Source of the DNA: Nocardioides cynanchi
GTDB lineage: Bacteria; Actinomycetota; Actinomycetes; Propionibacteriales; Nocardioidaceae
DNA: 64,000 bases
Assembly (NCBI RefSeq): GCF_008761635.1
Contig: NZ_CP044344.1
Coordinates: 1-64,000 of the forward strand
Reading direction: 5' to 3'
Under the pieces are notes generated by a model, which was not told where the DNA came from, searched no databases, and saw only the letters and a list, made by a program, of their open reading frames with translations. Below are positions 50,300 to 58,751 of this stretch, piece after piece; position 1 is the first letter of the stretch; the number at the start of each line of letters is the position of its first letter. The translations under genes and the position numbers were made by a program.

Positions 50300-51589
50300 G
50301 TGCGACTCTTCCCCGCAACCGCCCGTCGACGCCTGGCCGCACTCTGTGCGGCCGGAGCCATCGGTGTGAGCGCGATGTCAGTCCCACTGTCGACCCCGTG
50401 GGCTCCCTGGGCCTCGGCCGACGTCAAGCACCTGCGTCACCAGCAGTCGCAGGCGCAGCACTCGGTCAAGCACGCGCAGGCCAGCCTCGAGGAGTCGAGC
50501 CGTCGTACCCGCGTGGCCTACGACGCCCTGGCGCGCTCGCGGGCCGACCTGCGCACCGCGCGTGCCGACCTCCAGGCCGCCCGCACCCACGTGCGGGCTG
50601 CCCGGGCCCGGCTCCACCAGGTGCAGCGCCAGCTCGACCGGGCCCGGGCCCGGCTCCAGGACGCCCGGACGCATCTGGCCGAGGGGAAGCAGGCGATGAC
50701 CGACCAGCACGCCCAGCTGGTCAGCACCGTCACCTCGCTCTACGAGCAGGGTGACCCCCAGCTGGTCGGCTTCCTGTCGTTGATGAACGCGACCTCGCCG
50801 GCCGACCTGAGCGCCAAGTCGGCCAACAACAGTCTCGTGCTCGGCTCCCAGGACCACGCGCTCGACAGCCTGACCGCGACCAAGGTGCTGCTCCAGGTGC
50901 GCGAGACCGAGATGACCAAGGCCACCGCACTGGTAGCGAAGAAGAAGGGCCAGGCGCACGACAACCTGGTGCTCGAGCGCGGCTACAAGCAGCAGGCGCT
51001 CGCGGCCCGGATCCGGGTCCAGCGGTCGGTCCGGCACCGTGCCCACGCCCTGGCCGAGGCTCGGCGTGCCCATGCCCACGACCGGGCGGTGCTGGCTCGC
51101 TCCCGGGCTCGGGAGGCGCGCGTGCACCGCGCCCTGATGGCCGAGATCGCCCGTGAGCGGGCCCGGGGCGGTGGCTACCGCGGCCCGACCGGCGGCATCC
51201 TGCTGCGCCCCGTGAACGGCCCGATCACCTCGCCGTACGGCTACCGGATCAACCCGGTGATGGGCTACTACGGCCTGCACGACGGTGTCGACTTCGGGGC
51301 TGCCTGCGGGACCCCGATCTGGGCGGCCGGCGATGCCACCGTGCTGTCGGAGTACTACTCGTCGGTCTGGGGCAACCGGCTGTTCCTCAACCTCGGCCTG
51401 GTCAACGGCAAGAACGTCACCGTCATCTACAACCACCTGTCGGCCTACCGCAGCACCGTCGGCGAGCACGTCGGGCGCGGGCAGGTGGTCGGGCTGATCG
51501 GTACGACGGGCTGGTCGACCGGCTGCCACACCCACATGACCGTGATGGTCAACGGCGTCGCGGTGAACCCGGCCCCCTGGCTCGGCTGA
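50300..51589 (+). CDS. EnvC-like M23 peptidase with coiled coil
   Basis: A 429-residue exported protein. The signal peptide is at about 1-40 (ending ASA). Coiled-coil regions (about 42-145 and 185-290) are rich in Arg, Ala and Gln, and an M23/LytM domain (about 300-429) has HDGVDFGAACGTPIWAAGDA and the HTHMTV metal/catalytic motif. The first zinc-binding His and Asp are present, so it can be an active endopeptidase. The ftsEX-coiled-coil-LytM order matches EnvC/RipC-type hydrolases activated by FtsEX. Confidence 0.9.
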   Translation: MRLFPATARRRLAALCAAGAIGVSAMSVPLSTPWAPWASADVKHLRHQQSQAQHSVKHAQASLEESSRRTRVAYDALARSRADLRTARADLQAARTHVRAARARLHQVQRQLDRARARLQDARTHLAEGKQAMTDQHAQLVSTVTSLYEQGDPQLVGFLSLMNATSPADLSAKSANNSLVLGSQDHALDSLTATKVLLQVRETEMTKATALVAKKKGQAHDNLVLERGYKQQALAARIRVQRSVRHRAHALAEARRAHAHDRAVLARSRAREARVHRALMAEIARERARGGGYRGPTGGILLRPVNGPITSPYGYRINPVMGYYGLHDGVDFGAACGTPIWAAGDATVLSEYYSSVWGNRLFLNLGLVNGKNVTVIYNHLSAYRSTVGEHVGRGQVVGLIGTTGWSTGCHTHMTVMVNGVAVNPAPWLG

Positions 51590-51595
51590 CGCGAG

Positions 51596-51637
51596 GCTCG
51601 TCGAAACCCGCCCGCTGGTCGAGCCTGTCGAGACCGA
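51596..51637. repeat. Dispersed palindromic repeat (GGTCGAGCCTGTCGAGACC type)
   Basis: A short inverted repeat, GGTCGAGCCTGTCGAGACC, lies between the M23 peptidase and smpB and is related to the arrays at 23593 and 53514. Confidence 0.65.
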
Positions 51638-51677
51638 TTGATTAGGGCGCTGCACACTGCCCTGAAACAATGGCCGG

Positions 51678-52157
51678 ATGCCGAAGGAGCAGGGCCGCAC
51701 GATGATCGCGCAGAACCGCAAGGCGCGACACGACTACCACGTCGAGGACACGTGGGAGGCCGGCCTCGTGCTCCAGGGCACCGAGGTCAAGTCGCTGCGG
51801 CAGGGCCGGGCCACGCTGGTCGACGGCTTCGCCGAGGTCGACGGTCACGAGGTCTGGCTGCACGGCGTCCACATCCCGGAGTACACGCAGGGCACCTGGA
51901 CCAACCACGCCGCCCGCCGCCGCCGCAAGCTGCTGCTCAACAAGTCGGAGATCGCCAAGATCGAGCGCAAGATCACCGACAAGGGCTACACGCTGGTGCC
52001 GCTATCGCTCTACTTCAAGGACGGCCGCGCCAAGGTCGAGATCGCGCTGGCACGCGGCAAGAAGTCCTACGACAAGCGCCACGCCCTGGCCGACCGTCAG
52101 GCGGAGCGCGAGAAGCAGCAGGCGATCGGGCGTCGGGCCAAGGGCCTGCCGGACTGA
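51678..52157 (+). CDS. smpB: SsrA-binding protein SmpB
   Basis: A 159-residue SmpB with the family landmarks: [50 protein letters not shown], and the basic C-terminal tail ([20 protein letters not shown] segment). It delivers alanyl-tmRNA to stalled ribosomes. The tmRNA gene lies 1.5 kb downstream. ATG 51678 is the likely start; the second Met (residue 9) is possible. Confidence 0.97.
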   Translation: MPKEQGRTMIAQNRKARHDYHVEDTWEAGLVLQGTEVKSLRQGRATLVDGFAEVDGHEVWLHGVHIPEYTQGTWTNHAARRRRKLLLNKSEIAKIERKITDKGYTLVPLSLYFKDGRAKVEIALARGKKSYDKRHALADRQAEREKQQAIGRRAKGLPD

Positions 52158-52618
52158 TGTCGGTCTCGGTCGTACGCCGTACCGACCCGGAGGCGGTCGG
52201 CGCGATCCTGGCGTCCCTGCCGGAGTGGTTCGGGATCCCGGAGGCCAACGCGTCGTACGTCGCCGACGCCGGCCGTCTCCCGTCGTACCTCGCCGTGGAC
52301 GCCGACGACCCTGACGACGTGGTCGGGGTGGCGCTTCTCGCCGAGCACTTCCCCGGGTCCCGCGAGCTGCACCTGCTCGCCGTACGACGGGATCGGCACC
52401 GGGAGGGGATCGGGCGCGCGCTCGTCGGGGCGGTGGCCTCCGACCTGCGCGAGGCGGGGGTGCGGCTGCTCGAGGTGCACACCGTCGGCCCCTCCCACGA
52501 GTCCGCCGGCTACGCCGCGACCCGTGCGTTCTACCTCGCCCAGGACTTCGTGGCGTTGACCGAGCTCCAGCGCATCGACTGGGACGGCCCGACGCTGATC
52601 CTGGTCCGACCACTGTGA
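52157..52618 (+). CDS. GNAT-family N-acetyltransferase
   Basis: A 153-residue GNAT protein. The acetyl-CoA-binding motif A is LLAVRRDRHREGIGRALVGAV (about 75-95), with R-x-x-G-I-G present, and a late YAATRAFYLAQDFV motif. The acceptor is unknown. ATG 52157 overlaps the smpB stop (TGATG), and its stop overlaps the next gene. Confidence 0.88.
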   Translation: MSVSVVRRTDPEAVGAILASLPEWFGIPEANASYVADAGRLPSYLAVDADDPDDVVGVALLAEHFPGSRELHLLAVRRDRHREGIGRALVGAVASDLREAGVRLLEVHTVGPSHESAGYAATRAFYLAQDFVALTELQRIDWDGPTLILVRPL

Positions 52619-53499
52619 GCTCCACCCACGGTGCCGACCCGGTCGCCTTCGCGACGGGCCTGGGGCTGCCGGGGCTGTTCGACGTGCACACGCACTTCCT
52701 GCCGCCCCGGGTGATGGCCAAGGTGCGCGAGCAGTTCGACACCGCGGGGCCGCTGATCGGGCGGCCGTGGCCCCTGGAGTACCGCGGCGACGACGACGAG
52801 CTGGTCGCGACGCTGCGCGGCTTCGGGGTCCGGCGCTTCTCGGCCCTCGCCTACGCGCACCGGCCCGGGATGGCGGAGTTCCTCAACGACTGGTCGGCCG
52901 GCTTCGCCGCCCGCGTGCCGGACTGCCTGAGCAGCGCGACGTTCTACCCCGAGCCGGGAGCCGCGGCGTACGTCGCCCGGCGGATCGGCGCCGGCGCTCA
53001 GGTCTTCAAGCTTCACGTCCAGGTCGGCGCGTTCGACGTCCGCGACCCGCTGCTCGCCGAGACGTGGGGCGTGCTCGAGGACGCCGGCACCCCCGTCGTC
53101 ATCCACGCCGGCTCAGGACCGGTGGGTACGCCGTACACCGGGCCGGGACCGGTCGCCGAGCTGCTCGCGAGGTTCCCGCGGCTGGCGCTGGTGATCGCCC
53201 ACCTCGGTGCCCCCGAGTACGCAGACTTCCTGGCGCTCGCGGAGACCTACGAGCGGGTCTGCCTGGACACCACGATGGTGTTCACGCCGTTCTTCGACGA
53301 GCTCGGAGCGGCGTACCCGCCCGACCTGCTGCCGCGGCTGCGTGACCTGCAGTCCAAGGTGCTGCTGGGCTCGGACTTCCCGAACATCCCCTACCCCTAC
53401 GCCGAGCAGCTGGCCGGCCTCCAGCGACTCGAGCTCGGCGACGCGTGGCTGCGCGCCGTCTGCTGGGACAACGGCGTCCGCCTCTTCGGCGGCCCCTAG
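52615..53499 (+). CDS. Amidohydrolase (ACMSD/TIM-like family)
   Basis: A 294-residue amidohydrolase 2 family protein. Metal ligands are FDVHTHFL (about 22-29, HxH), a histidine in VVIHAGSG (about 164), LVIAHLGAPEY (about 195) and VLLGSDFPNIPYP (Asp near 253). The family includes decarboxylases and hydrolases of aromatic or amide substrates. GTG 52615 overlaps the acetyltransferase stop, making smpB-GNAT-amidohydrolase a coupled set. Confidence 0.88.
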   Translation: MSSTHGADPVAFATGLGLPGLFDVHTHFLPPRVMAKVREQFDTAGPLIGRPWPLEYRGDDDELVATLRGFGVRRFSALAYAHRPGMAEFLNDWSAGFAARVPDCLSSATFYPEPGAAAYVARRIGAGAQVFKLHVQVGAFDVRDPLLAETWGVLEDAGTPVVIHAGSGPVGTPYTGPGPVAELLARFPRLALVIAHLGAPEYADFLALAETYERVCLDTTMVFTPFFDELGAAYPPDLLPRLRDLQSKVLLGSDFPNIPYPYAEQLAGLQRLELGDAWLRAVCWDNGVRLFGGP

Positions 53500-53513
53500 C
53501 GCGGTGGTCGTGC

Positions 53514-53613
53514 GGCGGATCTCGGCGTTCGAGGGGGCGGATCTCGTCGGTCGAGGGGCGGATCTCGTCGGTCGACGGGGCGGATCTCGTCGGTCGAGCG
53601 GAGTCGAGACCAC
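53514..53613. repeat. Tandem repeat array ending in GGTCGAGCGGAGTCGAGACC
   Basis: Imperfect units of about 21 bp, each with GCGGATCTCG followed by GGTCGAG-type sequence, are repeated four times and end in the same palindromic motif as the array at 23593-23690. It lies between the amidohydrolase gene and the tmRNA gene. Confidence 0.8.
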
Positions 53614-53706
53614 CAACTGGTTCGCGACGGTCGGCGCCGGCCCGTAGACTGGGAATGTTCGCAGGTCACACGCGTTGAGACCTGTGGACGGTTTCACAAC
53701 TCAAGA

Positions 53707-54073
53707 GGGGCTGATCGGTTTCGACTTGGGACGTACGTTCCAGGGGAAGCGGGTCGAGGAGCCAGCGTCATCTCGTAAACGATCGCTGGAAACCTATAAC
53801 TGCCAACAACACGCGCAGTAACTTCGCTCTCGCTGCCTGAGCAGTGACCGAAGGGTCTGACCGGGCATCTGCCTTCGTCCCGGATCCAGGCCTCATCTAG
53901 AAGGCTTGCTGGTCACTCTCTGTCAGGAGGGGTGACCGGGACTTCATCCTGACTGAGCCTGTCGGCGACGTGTCTGTGCGAGCGCCGGGGCCGAGAAAAC
54001 GACATCACCGACTGCACCCGGAGAAGACCTGGCTCGACGCTCGAGGACGCGGGTTCGATTCCCGCCAGCTCCA
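53707..54073 (+). ncRNA. ssrA: Transfer-messenger RNA (tmRNA)
   Basis: The 5' end GGGGCTGATCGGTTTCGACTT is the canonical tmRNA start and the 3' end GGTTCGATTCCCGCCAGCTCCA gives the T-arm and acceptor. GGGGCUG pairs with CAGCUCC. The internal reading frame starts with GCC at 53803 and ends with TGA at 53839-53841, encoding the tag ANNTRSNFALAA, which ends in the protease-recognised ALAA. It rescues stalled ribosomes with SmpB (51678). CCA is not fully encoded. Confidence 0.95.
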
Positions 54074-54079
54074 CGCATC

Positions 54080-54117
54080 GCGACGCCCCGGACGCCTCAC
54101 GGCCTCCGGGGCGTCGC
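54080..54117. terminator. Bidirectional terminator after ssrA
   Basis: A perfect 13-bp stem, GCGACGCCCCGGA (54080-54092) with TCCGGGGCGTCGC (54105-54117), lies 7 bp after tmRNA and 10 bp before the stop of the convergent PepSY gene. The loop can add GCC-GGC pairs. Confidence 0.85.
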
Positions 54118-54126
54118 GCGCCCCGG

Positions 54127-54543
54127 CTACTTGCCCATGCCGGTCTCGACCGCGGCCTGCTTGAGGCTGGAGTCGAACTTCACCGTCACCTGGCTTCCGT
54201 CGCTCTGGGTGACGTGCACCTCGTACGCCGCGTCGCCGCTGTCGGTCTCGACGCGGTCGACGGTGCCGCCCGGGACCGCCTTCAGTGCAGCCGCCTCGAG
54301 CGTGGCCGCCTTGGCGCCCGTCACCAGGGTCTCCTCGGGTCCGTGACCGTTCGGCGTCGCGCCACGAGGAGCGCTTCCGGTGCCGCCCGTCATTCCCTGC
54401 GACGGAGCGGTTCCCGATGACGGGACGGACGACGATGACGACGAAGCGGTGGCGGCGCTGGCGTCCATCGAGCCGGCCACGATGCCGCCGGCGACGGCAC
54501 CGCCCGCCAGCAGGGCCACCGACGCGATCCAGGTCTTCCTCAT
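54127..54543 (-). CDS. Exported PepSY-domain protein
   Basis: A 138-residue exported protein: signal peptide or anchor (IASVALLAGGAVAGGIVAGS), a Ser/Gly/Thr-rich linker (about 32-75) and a C-terminal PepSY domain (TLEAAALKAVPGGTVDRVETDSGDAAYEVHVTQSDG). PepSY domains can inhibit proteases or bind small ligands. ATG 54543 follows AAGGAA. Confidence 0.85.
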   Translation of the reverse strand: MRKTWIASVALLAGGAVAGGIVAGSMDASAATASSSSSSVPSSGTAPSQGMTGGTGSAPRGATPNGHGPEETLVTGAKAATLEAAALKAVPGGTVDRVETDSGDAAYEVHVTQSDGSQVTVKFDSSLKQAAVETGMGK

Positions 54544-54651
54544 GAGTTTCCTTTCGCTGTGCGGCACCGACCGGCCGCGGGACGGTCAGGGTTGCCGCCA
54601 CGTCTGGGCGGAAGGTGTCGGCGCACTGGCAGTCGCCTGTGGGCTGCGGGG

Positions 54652-55284
54652 CTACCCGTTGAGCACGTCGGTCAGCGACTCGACCAGCCACTCGGTGTAG
54701 TGCCGTCCCGACCAGCCCAGGGCCTCGAACTCGTAGAAGACGCTGGTGCTCGAGAGCACGAAGACCAGGTCGACGACCCGGGTCCGGCGGTTCCCGGTGA
54801 TGCCGCAGGCGCGCACCAGGGCGACGCACACCTCGCGCCGACGGGCCCCGATGCTGAGGCGCCACGCAGCGAGCTCCGGGTCGGTCTGGGCTGCCTGAGC
54901 GAGTACGGCGAACAGTCGCCCGGCGCGCTCATGGACGGCCTGGCTCGATGCGGCGTACGCACGGACCCGGTCGTCGACCGAGAGATCCGGCGCCAGCATG
55001 CCCCGGAACACCTCGGCCTCGAGCTCCGGATCGTCGGCACCACCGGCGCCGACCGCCGCGACGAGCGCGGCCTGGAGGAGAGCCGGCTTGGGTCCGATCG
55101 ACAGGTGCACGGCCTGTGGGCTGACCCCGGCACGGGCGGCGATCTGCGCGAGCGTCGTACCCGACCAGCCGGTCTCGGCGAAGCAGGCTGCTGCAGCAGC
55201 CGCCACCCGGGCCCGGGTGGCGGCAGCCTGCTCCGCACGCACGGTCGAGACGTAGCCGCGCGTCCGCGATTTTGCCTCGCCCAT
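54652..55284 (-). CDS. TetR-family transcriptional regulator
   Basis: A 210-residue TetR regulator. The HTH is near residues 27-66 (ACFAETGWSGTTLAQIAARAGVSPQAVHLSIGPK), followed by a helical ligand-binding domain. It is divergent from two SnoaL-like genes. A perfect 21-bp palindrome (55310-55330) between them is its probable operator. ATG 55284 gives the normal length. Confidence 0.9.
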   Translation of the reverse strand: MGEAKSRTRGYVSTVRAEQAAATRARVAAAAAACFAETGWSGTTLAQIAARAGVSPQAVHLSIGPKPALLQAALVAAVGAGGADDPELEAEVFRGMLAPDLSVDDRVRAYAASSQAVHERAGRLFAVLAQAAQTDPELAAWRLSIGARRREVCVALVRACGITGNRRTRVVDLVFVLSSTSVFYEFEALGWSGRHYTEWLVESLTDVLNG

Positions 55285-55309
55285 GGATTGAGTGTAGAAC
55301 TTCTCAAAT

Positions 55310-55330
55310 CACTTGATAGAGTATCAAGTG
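55310..55330. promoter_or_regulatory. Operator for the divergent TetR / SnoaL genes
   Basis: Perfect inverted repeat CACTTGAT-AGAGT-ATCAAGTG. It lies 17 bp before ATG 55348 and 25 bp from the TetR start, so a bound regulator would block both promoters. Confidence 0.75.
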
Positions 55331-55347
55331 AAGTAGAAGGAGTGATC

Positions 55348-55830
55348 ATGGGTGTGTTCGACAAGGACTTGGGTCAGGCGCAGGTGGGCGCGCTCGAGGT
55401 GATGCGGCGGATGTTCGACGAGGGCTTCGCCACCGGCCGAGGTGACGTGGTGGACGAGCTCTGCTCGCCCGACCTCGTGGACCACCAGTTCGGGCTGGCC
55501 GGGGTGGGCGAGCAGGCGCGGCAGCACGTCCGTGACGCGATGCGTGACGTGCACGGCGCCGTCCCCGACATCCGGTTCGAGATCGAGGACGCGGCGTTCG
55601 AGGACGACCTGATCTGGGTGCGGGTGCGAGCGCGGGGCACCGCGTCCGGGCCGTTCTTCGGGCCGCCCAGCGGACGGCCGGTGGACTTCACGGTGATCGA
55701 CGTCGCCCGCGTCAGGGACGGGCAGATCGTCGAGCACTGGGGAGTGCCGGACCGGTTCGCGATGCTCGCCCAGACCGGCGTCCTGGACCGTCTGGCCGGC
55801 TCGGCGCCGGCCGGGACCGCGGCCCGATGA
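55348..55830 (+). CDS. SnoaL-like polyketide cyclase / ester-cyclase family protein
   Basis: A 160-residue SnoaL-family protein: VMRRMFDEGFATGRGDVVDELCSPDLVDHQF, PDIRFEIEDAAFEDDLIWVRVRARGTASG, and the closing DVARVRDGQIVEHWGVPD. The histidine and aspartate positions used for ring closure in SnoaL enzymes are plausible. ATG 55348 follows GAAGGAG. It is coupled to a second family member. Confidence 0.85.
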   Translation: MGVFDKDLGQAQVGALEVMRRMFDEGFATGRGDVVDELCSPDLVDHQFGLAGVGEQARQHVRDAMRDVHGAVPDIRFEIEDAAFEDDLIWVRVRARGTASGPFFGPPSGRPVDFTVIDVARVRDGQIVEHWGVPDRFAMLAQTGVLDRLAGSAPAGTAAR

Positions 55831-56348
55831 GCCGGGACACCGACCGGCTGGCGCAGACCGGCGCCCGGCTGGTCGAGCTGATCACCGGCGGCGACGCCGA
55901 TGAGTTCGCCCAGGTGGTCCACCCGGACGGCGTGAACCTCGAGGCCGGCCACGAGCCTGCCGACGCACGCCGTCCCGGCCCGCAGGGCTTCCTGGCGACC
56001 TCCCGGTGGCTGCTCACGGCGTTCCCGGACCTGAGCGTCGAGATCCACCACGCGCTGGCGGTCGACGACCTCGTGGTCGTGCACAACACGATGCGGGGGA
56101 CCCAGGCCGGCACCATGGTTTACTACCGCGAGGACCTCACGGTGGGAGAGGTGTTCCCGCCCAACGGCGGCTCGTTCGAGACCACCCAGTCCCACTGGAT
56201 GCGGATGCGTGACGGGCTGGTGCTCGAGCACTGGGCCAACCGCGACGACCTGGGCATGGCTCGGCAGCTGCACTGGGTGCCGCCGACGCCGGCCTACCTG
56301 CTGCGCAGACGTGCCGCCCGTCGGGCGGTGGTCCGGCGGGCCGGCTGA
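55827..56348 (+). CDS. SnoaL-like family protein, second copy
   Basis: A 173-residue SnoaL-fold protein (LVELITGGDADEFAQVVHPDGVN, FPDLSVEIHHALAVDDLVVVHNTMRGT, MRMRDGLVLEHWANRDDLGMARQL). It overlaps the first copy by ATGA and shares its promoter, so both are probably controlled by the divergent TetR. The substrates are unknown. Confidence 0.85.
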   Translation: MSRDTDRLAQTGARLVELITGGDADEFAQVVHPDGVNLEAGHEPADARRPGPQGFLATSRWLLTAFPDLSVEIHHALAVDDLVVVHNTMRGTQAGTMVYYREDLTVGEVFPPNGGSFETTQSHWMRMRDGLVLEHWANRDDLGMARQLHWVPPTPAYLLRRRAARRAVVRRAG

Positions 56349-56468
56349 CCCGGCAGGCACGGGGGAGTGCCGGGCCGTGTCGCCCGGGCGCAGGCCGGCG
56401 CCCGGGCGACACGCGGTACCGCCTGCGTGACGCCGGAGCGGAGCTGCGACGCCCGTACTCTCGGTCCC

Positions 56469-57146
56469 ATGCAGACCGAGATCATGTACGGGCCGGCGTA
56501 CGCCGCGGCCAAGGTGACCCTGACCGCCGGCGAGAGCGTACGAGCCGAGTCGGGGGCGATGCTCGCGATGTCGCAGGGGCTCCAGATCGAGACCTCCACC
56601 CAGGGCGGGGTCCTGAAGGGACTGCGTCGCTCACTGCTCGGTGGCGAGTCGTTCTTCATGAACACCTTCACCGCGGCCAGCGACGGCGCCGAGCTGTGGC
56701 TGGCGCCCACGCTGCCGGGCGACGTCGTCTCGTGGCCCGTCCAGGGCACGCTGTTCGTGGCCTCGGGCTCGTTCCTCGCCTCGTCCGCCGGCGTCGACGT
56801 CGACTCCAACTGGGGCGGCTCGAAGACCTTCTTCTCGCGTGAGGGCCTGTTCATGCTCCGGGTCAGCGGCCAGGGCGACGTGGTGCTCTCCAGCTACGGC
56901 GCCATCCACTACATCGACCTCCAGCAGGGACAGACCTACACGGTCGACACCGGCCACATGGTCGCCTGGACCGAGAGCATCACCTACGCCGTCCGCAAGG
57001 TCGGCGGGTGGAAGTCGACGCTGCTCTCCGGGGAGGGCCTCGTCTGTGACCTGACCGGCCCGGGCCGGATCTACCTCCAGACGCGCAGCCAGGACGACTT
57101 CCTCGGCTGGCTGATCCCGCAGCTTCCGACGAACAACAGCAACTGA
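56469..57146 (+). CDS. AIM24-family (TIGR00266) protein
   Basis: A 225-residue beta-rich protein: YGPAYAAAKVTLTAGESVRAESGAMLAMS, GGVLKGLRRSLLGGESFFMNTF, GDVVLSSYGAIHYIDLQQGQTYTVDTGHMVAW. This is the AIM24/TIGR00266 family, of unclear function in bacteria. ATG 56469 is the family start. Confidence 0.9.
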   Translation: MQTEIMYGPAYAAAKVTLTAGESVRAESGAMLAMSQGLQIETSTQGGVLKGLRRSLLGGESFFMNTFTAASDGAELWLAPTLPGDVVSWPVQGTLFVASGSFLASSAGVDVDSNWGGSKTFFSREGLFMLRVSGQGDVVLSSYGAIHYIDLQQGQTYTVDTGHMVAWTESITYAVRKVGGWKSTLLSGEGLVCDLTGPGRIYLQTRSQDDFLGWLIPQLPTNNSN

Positions 57147-57261
57147 CGCCCGAGGGTCCGTTCGGCGGCGATCACGCGCCCCAGCGCCGAACCACATAGT
57201 TTGCTGTGAAGGTCCTGAGGAGCGGGGTACGACGAGGCGCAGCACGGGTACGGTCCCGTCC

Positions 57262-57930
57262 GTGGAGTCCCGAGCGGTCGACAGCCGAGCCGGGGCACCC
57301 GCGAGCGATCTGCGGCCCACGGCGCCGTGGTGGCGTCGTCCCGGTGCTCGGTCCCTCGCACTCCTCGGAGCCTTCGCCGTGCTCACCGCGACGGTCGAGC
57401 TCTCGTGGTGGCGCGTACTCGACCACACCCTCAACGACTGGGCCGCCGCGCACCGGGTGATGACGTTGTGGCGCGCGGGCAAGGTGATCTTCGACGTGGC
57501 CACCCCGGAGGTCGCGCTGCCGATCACTCTCGTGCTCGGCGCGCTGGTGGCGTGGCGGCGGCGACGGTGGCAGATCCTGGGAGACGCGGCGGTCCGGGTC
57601 GGTCTCGTCGTGGCGGCGGTCCTGGTGCTCAAGCCCCTGATCGCCGCGCCCGGTCCCACGCGGAACTCCATGGGCCCCCACGGCGGAGCCTTCCCGTCCG
57701 GTCACACCACCTCGACCGTGGTCTGCGTGGCGCTGGTCCTCGCCTGGGCCGGCCGTCCGCGCAGCGTGACCGGCCGGGTTGCGGTCGACGCCGCCGTCGT
57801 CGCGGTCGTGGGCGTGACCGTGATCTACCTGAGCTACCACTACCTGAGCGACGTCGTGGGCGGCGTCGTGCTCGGCACGCTGATCGCAACCGCGCCCCTC
57901 CCGTTCCTCCGGCGCCGCGACGACGTCTAG
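57262..57930 (+). CDS. PAP2-family membrane phosphatase
   Basis: A 222-residue membrane phosphatase with about six helices. The tripartite signature is KPLIAAPGP (motif 1-like, near 123), PSGHTT (about 144-149) and SYHYLSDVVGG (about 190-200), with the catalytic histidines present. It dephosphorylates lipid phosphates such as undecaprenyl diphosphate or phosphatidic acid. GTG 57262 is the start. Confidence 0.88.
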   Translation: MESRAVDSRAGAPASDLRPTAPWWRRPGARSLALLGAFAVLTATVELSWWRVLDHTLNDWAAAHRVMTLWRAGKVIFDVATPEVALPITLVLGALVAWRRRRWQILGDAAVRVGLVVAAVLVLKPLIAAPGPTRNSMGPHGGAFPSGHTTSTVVCVALVLAWAGRPRSVTGRVAVDAAVVAVVGVTVIYLSYHYLSDVVGGVVLGTLIATAPLPFLRRRDDV

Positions 57931-58005
57931 CCCGACCCTCGGGAGCCGGCGCCCGACCCGAGCGGCGCACGGGCCCTGAGGTCCCGGACGTCCTAGCGTG
58001 GGGCC

Positions 58006-58431
58006 ATGGACTGCGTCTTCTGCTCGATCATCACCGGTGAGATCCCGGGTGCGATCGTCCTCGACGAGCCCGACTTCGTGGCGTTCCTCGACGTCCGTCC
58101 CCTGTTCAAGGGGCACACGCTGCTCGTCCCGCGGACCCATGTCGAGACGCTGCTCGACCTCCCGACCGAGCTGCGGGACGGCCTCCTCGAAGCCACGCAG
58201 CGGCTCGCGCGTGCCGTGGTCGACGGGCTGGGCGCCCAAGGCAGCTTCGTGGCGATGAACAACGTGGTCAGCCAGTCGGTCCCGCACCTGCACCAGCACG
58301 TCGTACCCCGTACGAAGGGTGACGGCCTGCGTGGCTTCTTCTGGCCGCGCACGCGGTACGACGACGGGGAGGCGGAGGAGTACGCCGCTCGGCTACGGGT
58401 GGCGCTGGGCGCGGGTGAGGCGTCAACCTGA
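58006..58431 (+). CDS. HIT-family nucleotide hydrolase
   Basis: A 141-residue HIT protein: CVFCSIITGEIPGAIVLDE (CxxC zinc pair), PLFKGHTLLVPRTHVE, and the histidine triad VPHLHQHVVP near residues 93-102. It hydrolyses nucleoside phosphoramidates or dinucleotides. ATG 58006 is clear. Confidence 0.92.
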   Translation: MDCVFCSIITGEIPGAIVLDEPDFVAFLDVRPLFKGHTLLVPRTHVETLLDLPTELRDGLLEATQRLARAVVDGLGAQGSFVAMNNVVSQSVPHLHQHVVPRTKGDGLRGFFWPRTRYDDGEAEEYAARLRVALGAGEAST

Positions 58432-58432
58432 G

Positions 58433-58461
58433 TTGACAACCTCAAGTGTGTCAGGTTTACT
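58433..58461 (+). promoter_or_regulatory. Strong leaderless promoter for the HTH / Clp-N unit
   Basis: -35 TTGACA (58433-58438), 17-bp spacer and -10 TTTACT (58456-58461) lie 7 bp before GTG 58469. The -35 matches the consensus exactly, unusual in this window. CTCAAG and CTTGAC half-sites between the elements could bind a regulator. Confidence 0.75.
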
Positions 58462-58468
58462 TGACGGA

Positions 58469-58711
58469 GTGAACGTCGCCGACCGACCCGCAGCCGCCGA
58501 GCTCGACGAGCTCTCCCGGACCGCGGCCCATCGAGACCCCGCACAGGGACTCGCCGCAGTCCGTGCCCTCCGCGCCCTTGCTGACCGCCTCGAGGCGGTG
58601 CAGGTGCGCAACGCGCGAGAGCAGGGCTGGAGCTGGCAGGCGATCGCGGACGTGCTGCAGATCAGCCGTCAGGCCGTTCACCAGAAGCACTCCCGCGACT
58701 CCGACCGTTGA
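58469..58711 (+). CDS. Small HTH protein upstream of a Clp-N-domain gene
   Basis: An 80-residue protein with a helix-rich N-terminus (ELDELSRTAAHRDPAQGLAAVRALRALADRLEAVQVRNAR) and a C-terminal helix-turn-helix (GWSWQAIADVLQISRQAVHQKH). GTG 58469 is probably the first base of the mRNA. It is 40 bp upstream of the Clp-N-domain gene, as in other actinobacteria where such pairs occur, and likely regulates the unit through the repeats in its promoter. Confidence 0.8.
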   Translation: MNVADRPAAAELDELSRTAAHRDPAQGLAAVRALRALADRLEAVQVRNAREQGWSWQAIADVLQISRQAVHQKHSRDSDR

Positions 58712-58751
58712 GCCGCGGGACCACTCCCTTCCCAGCCTCAAGGAGCACCAC

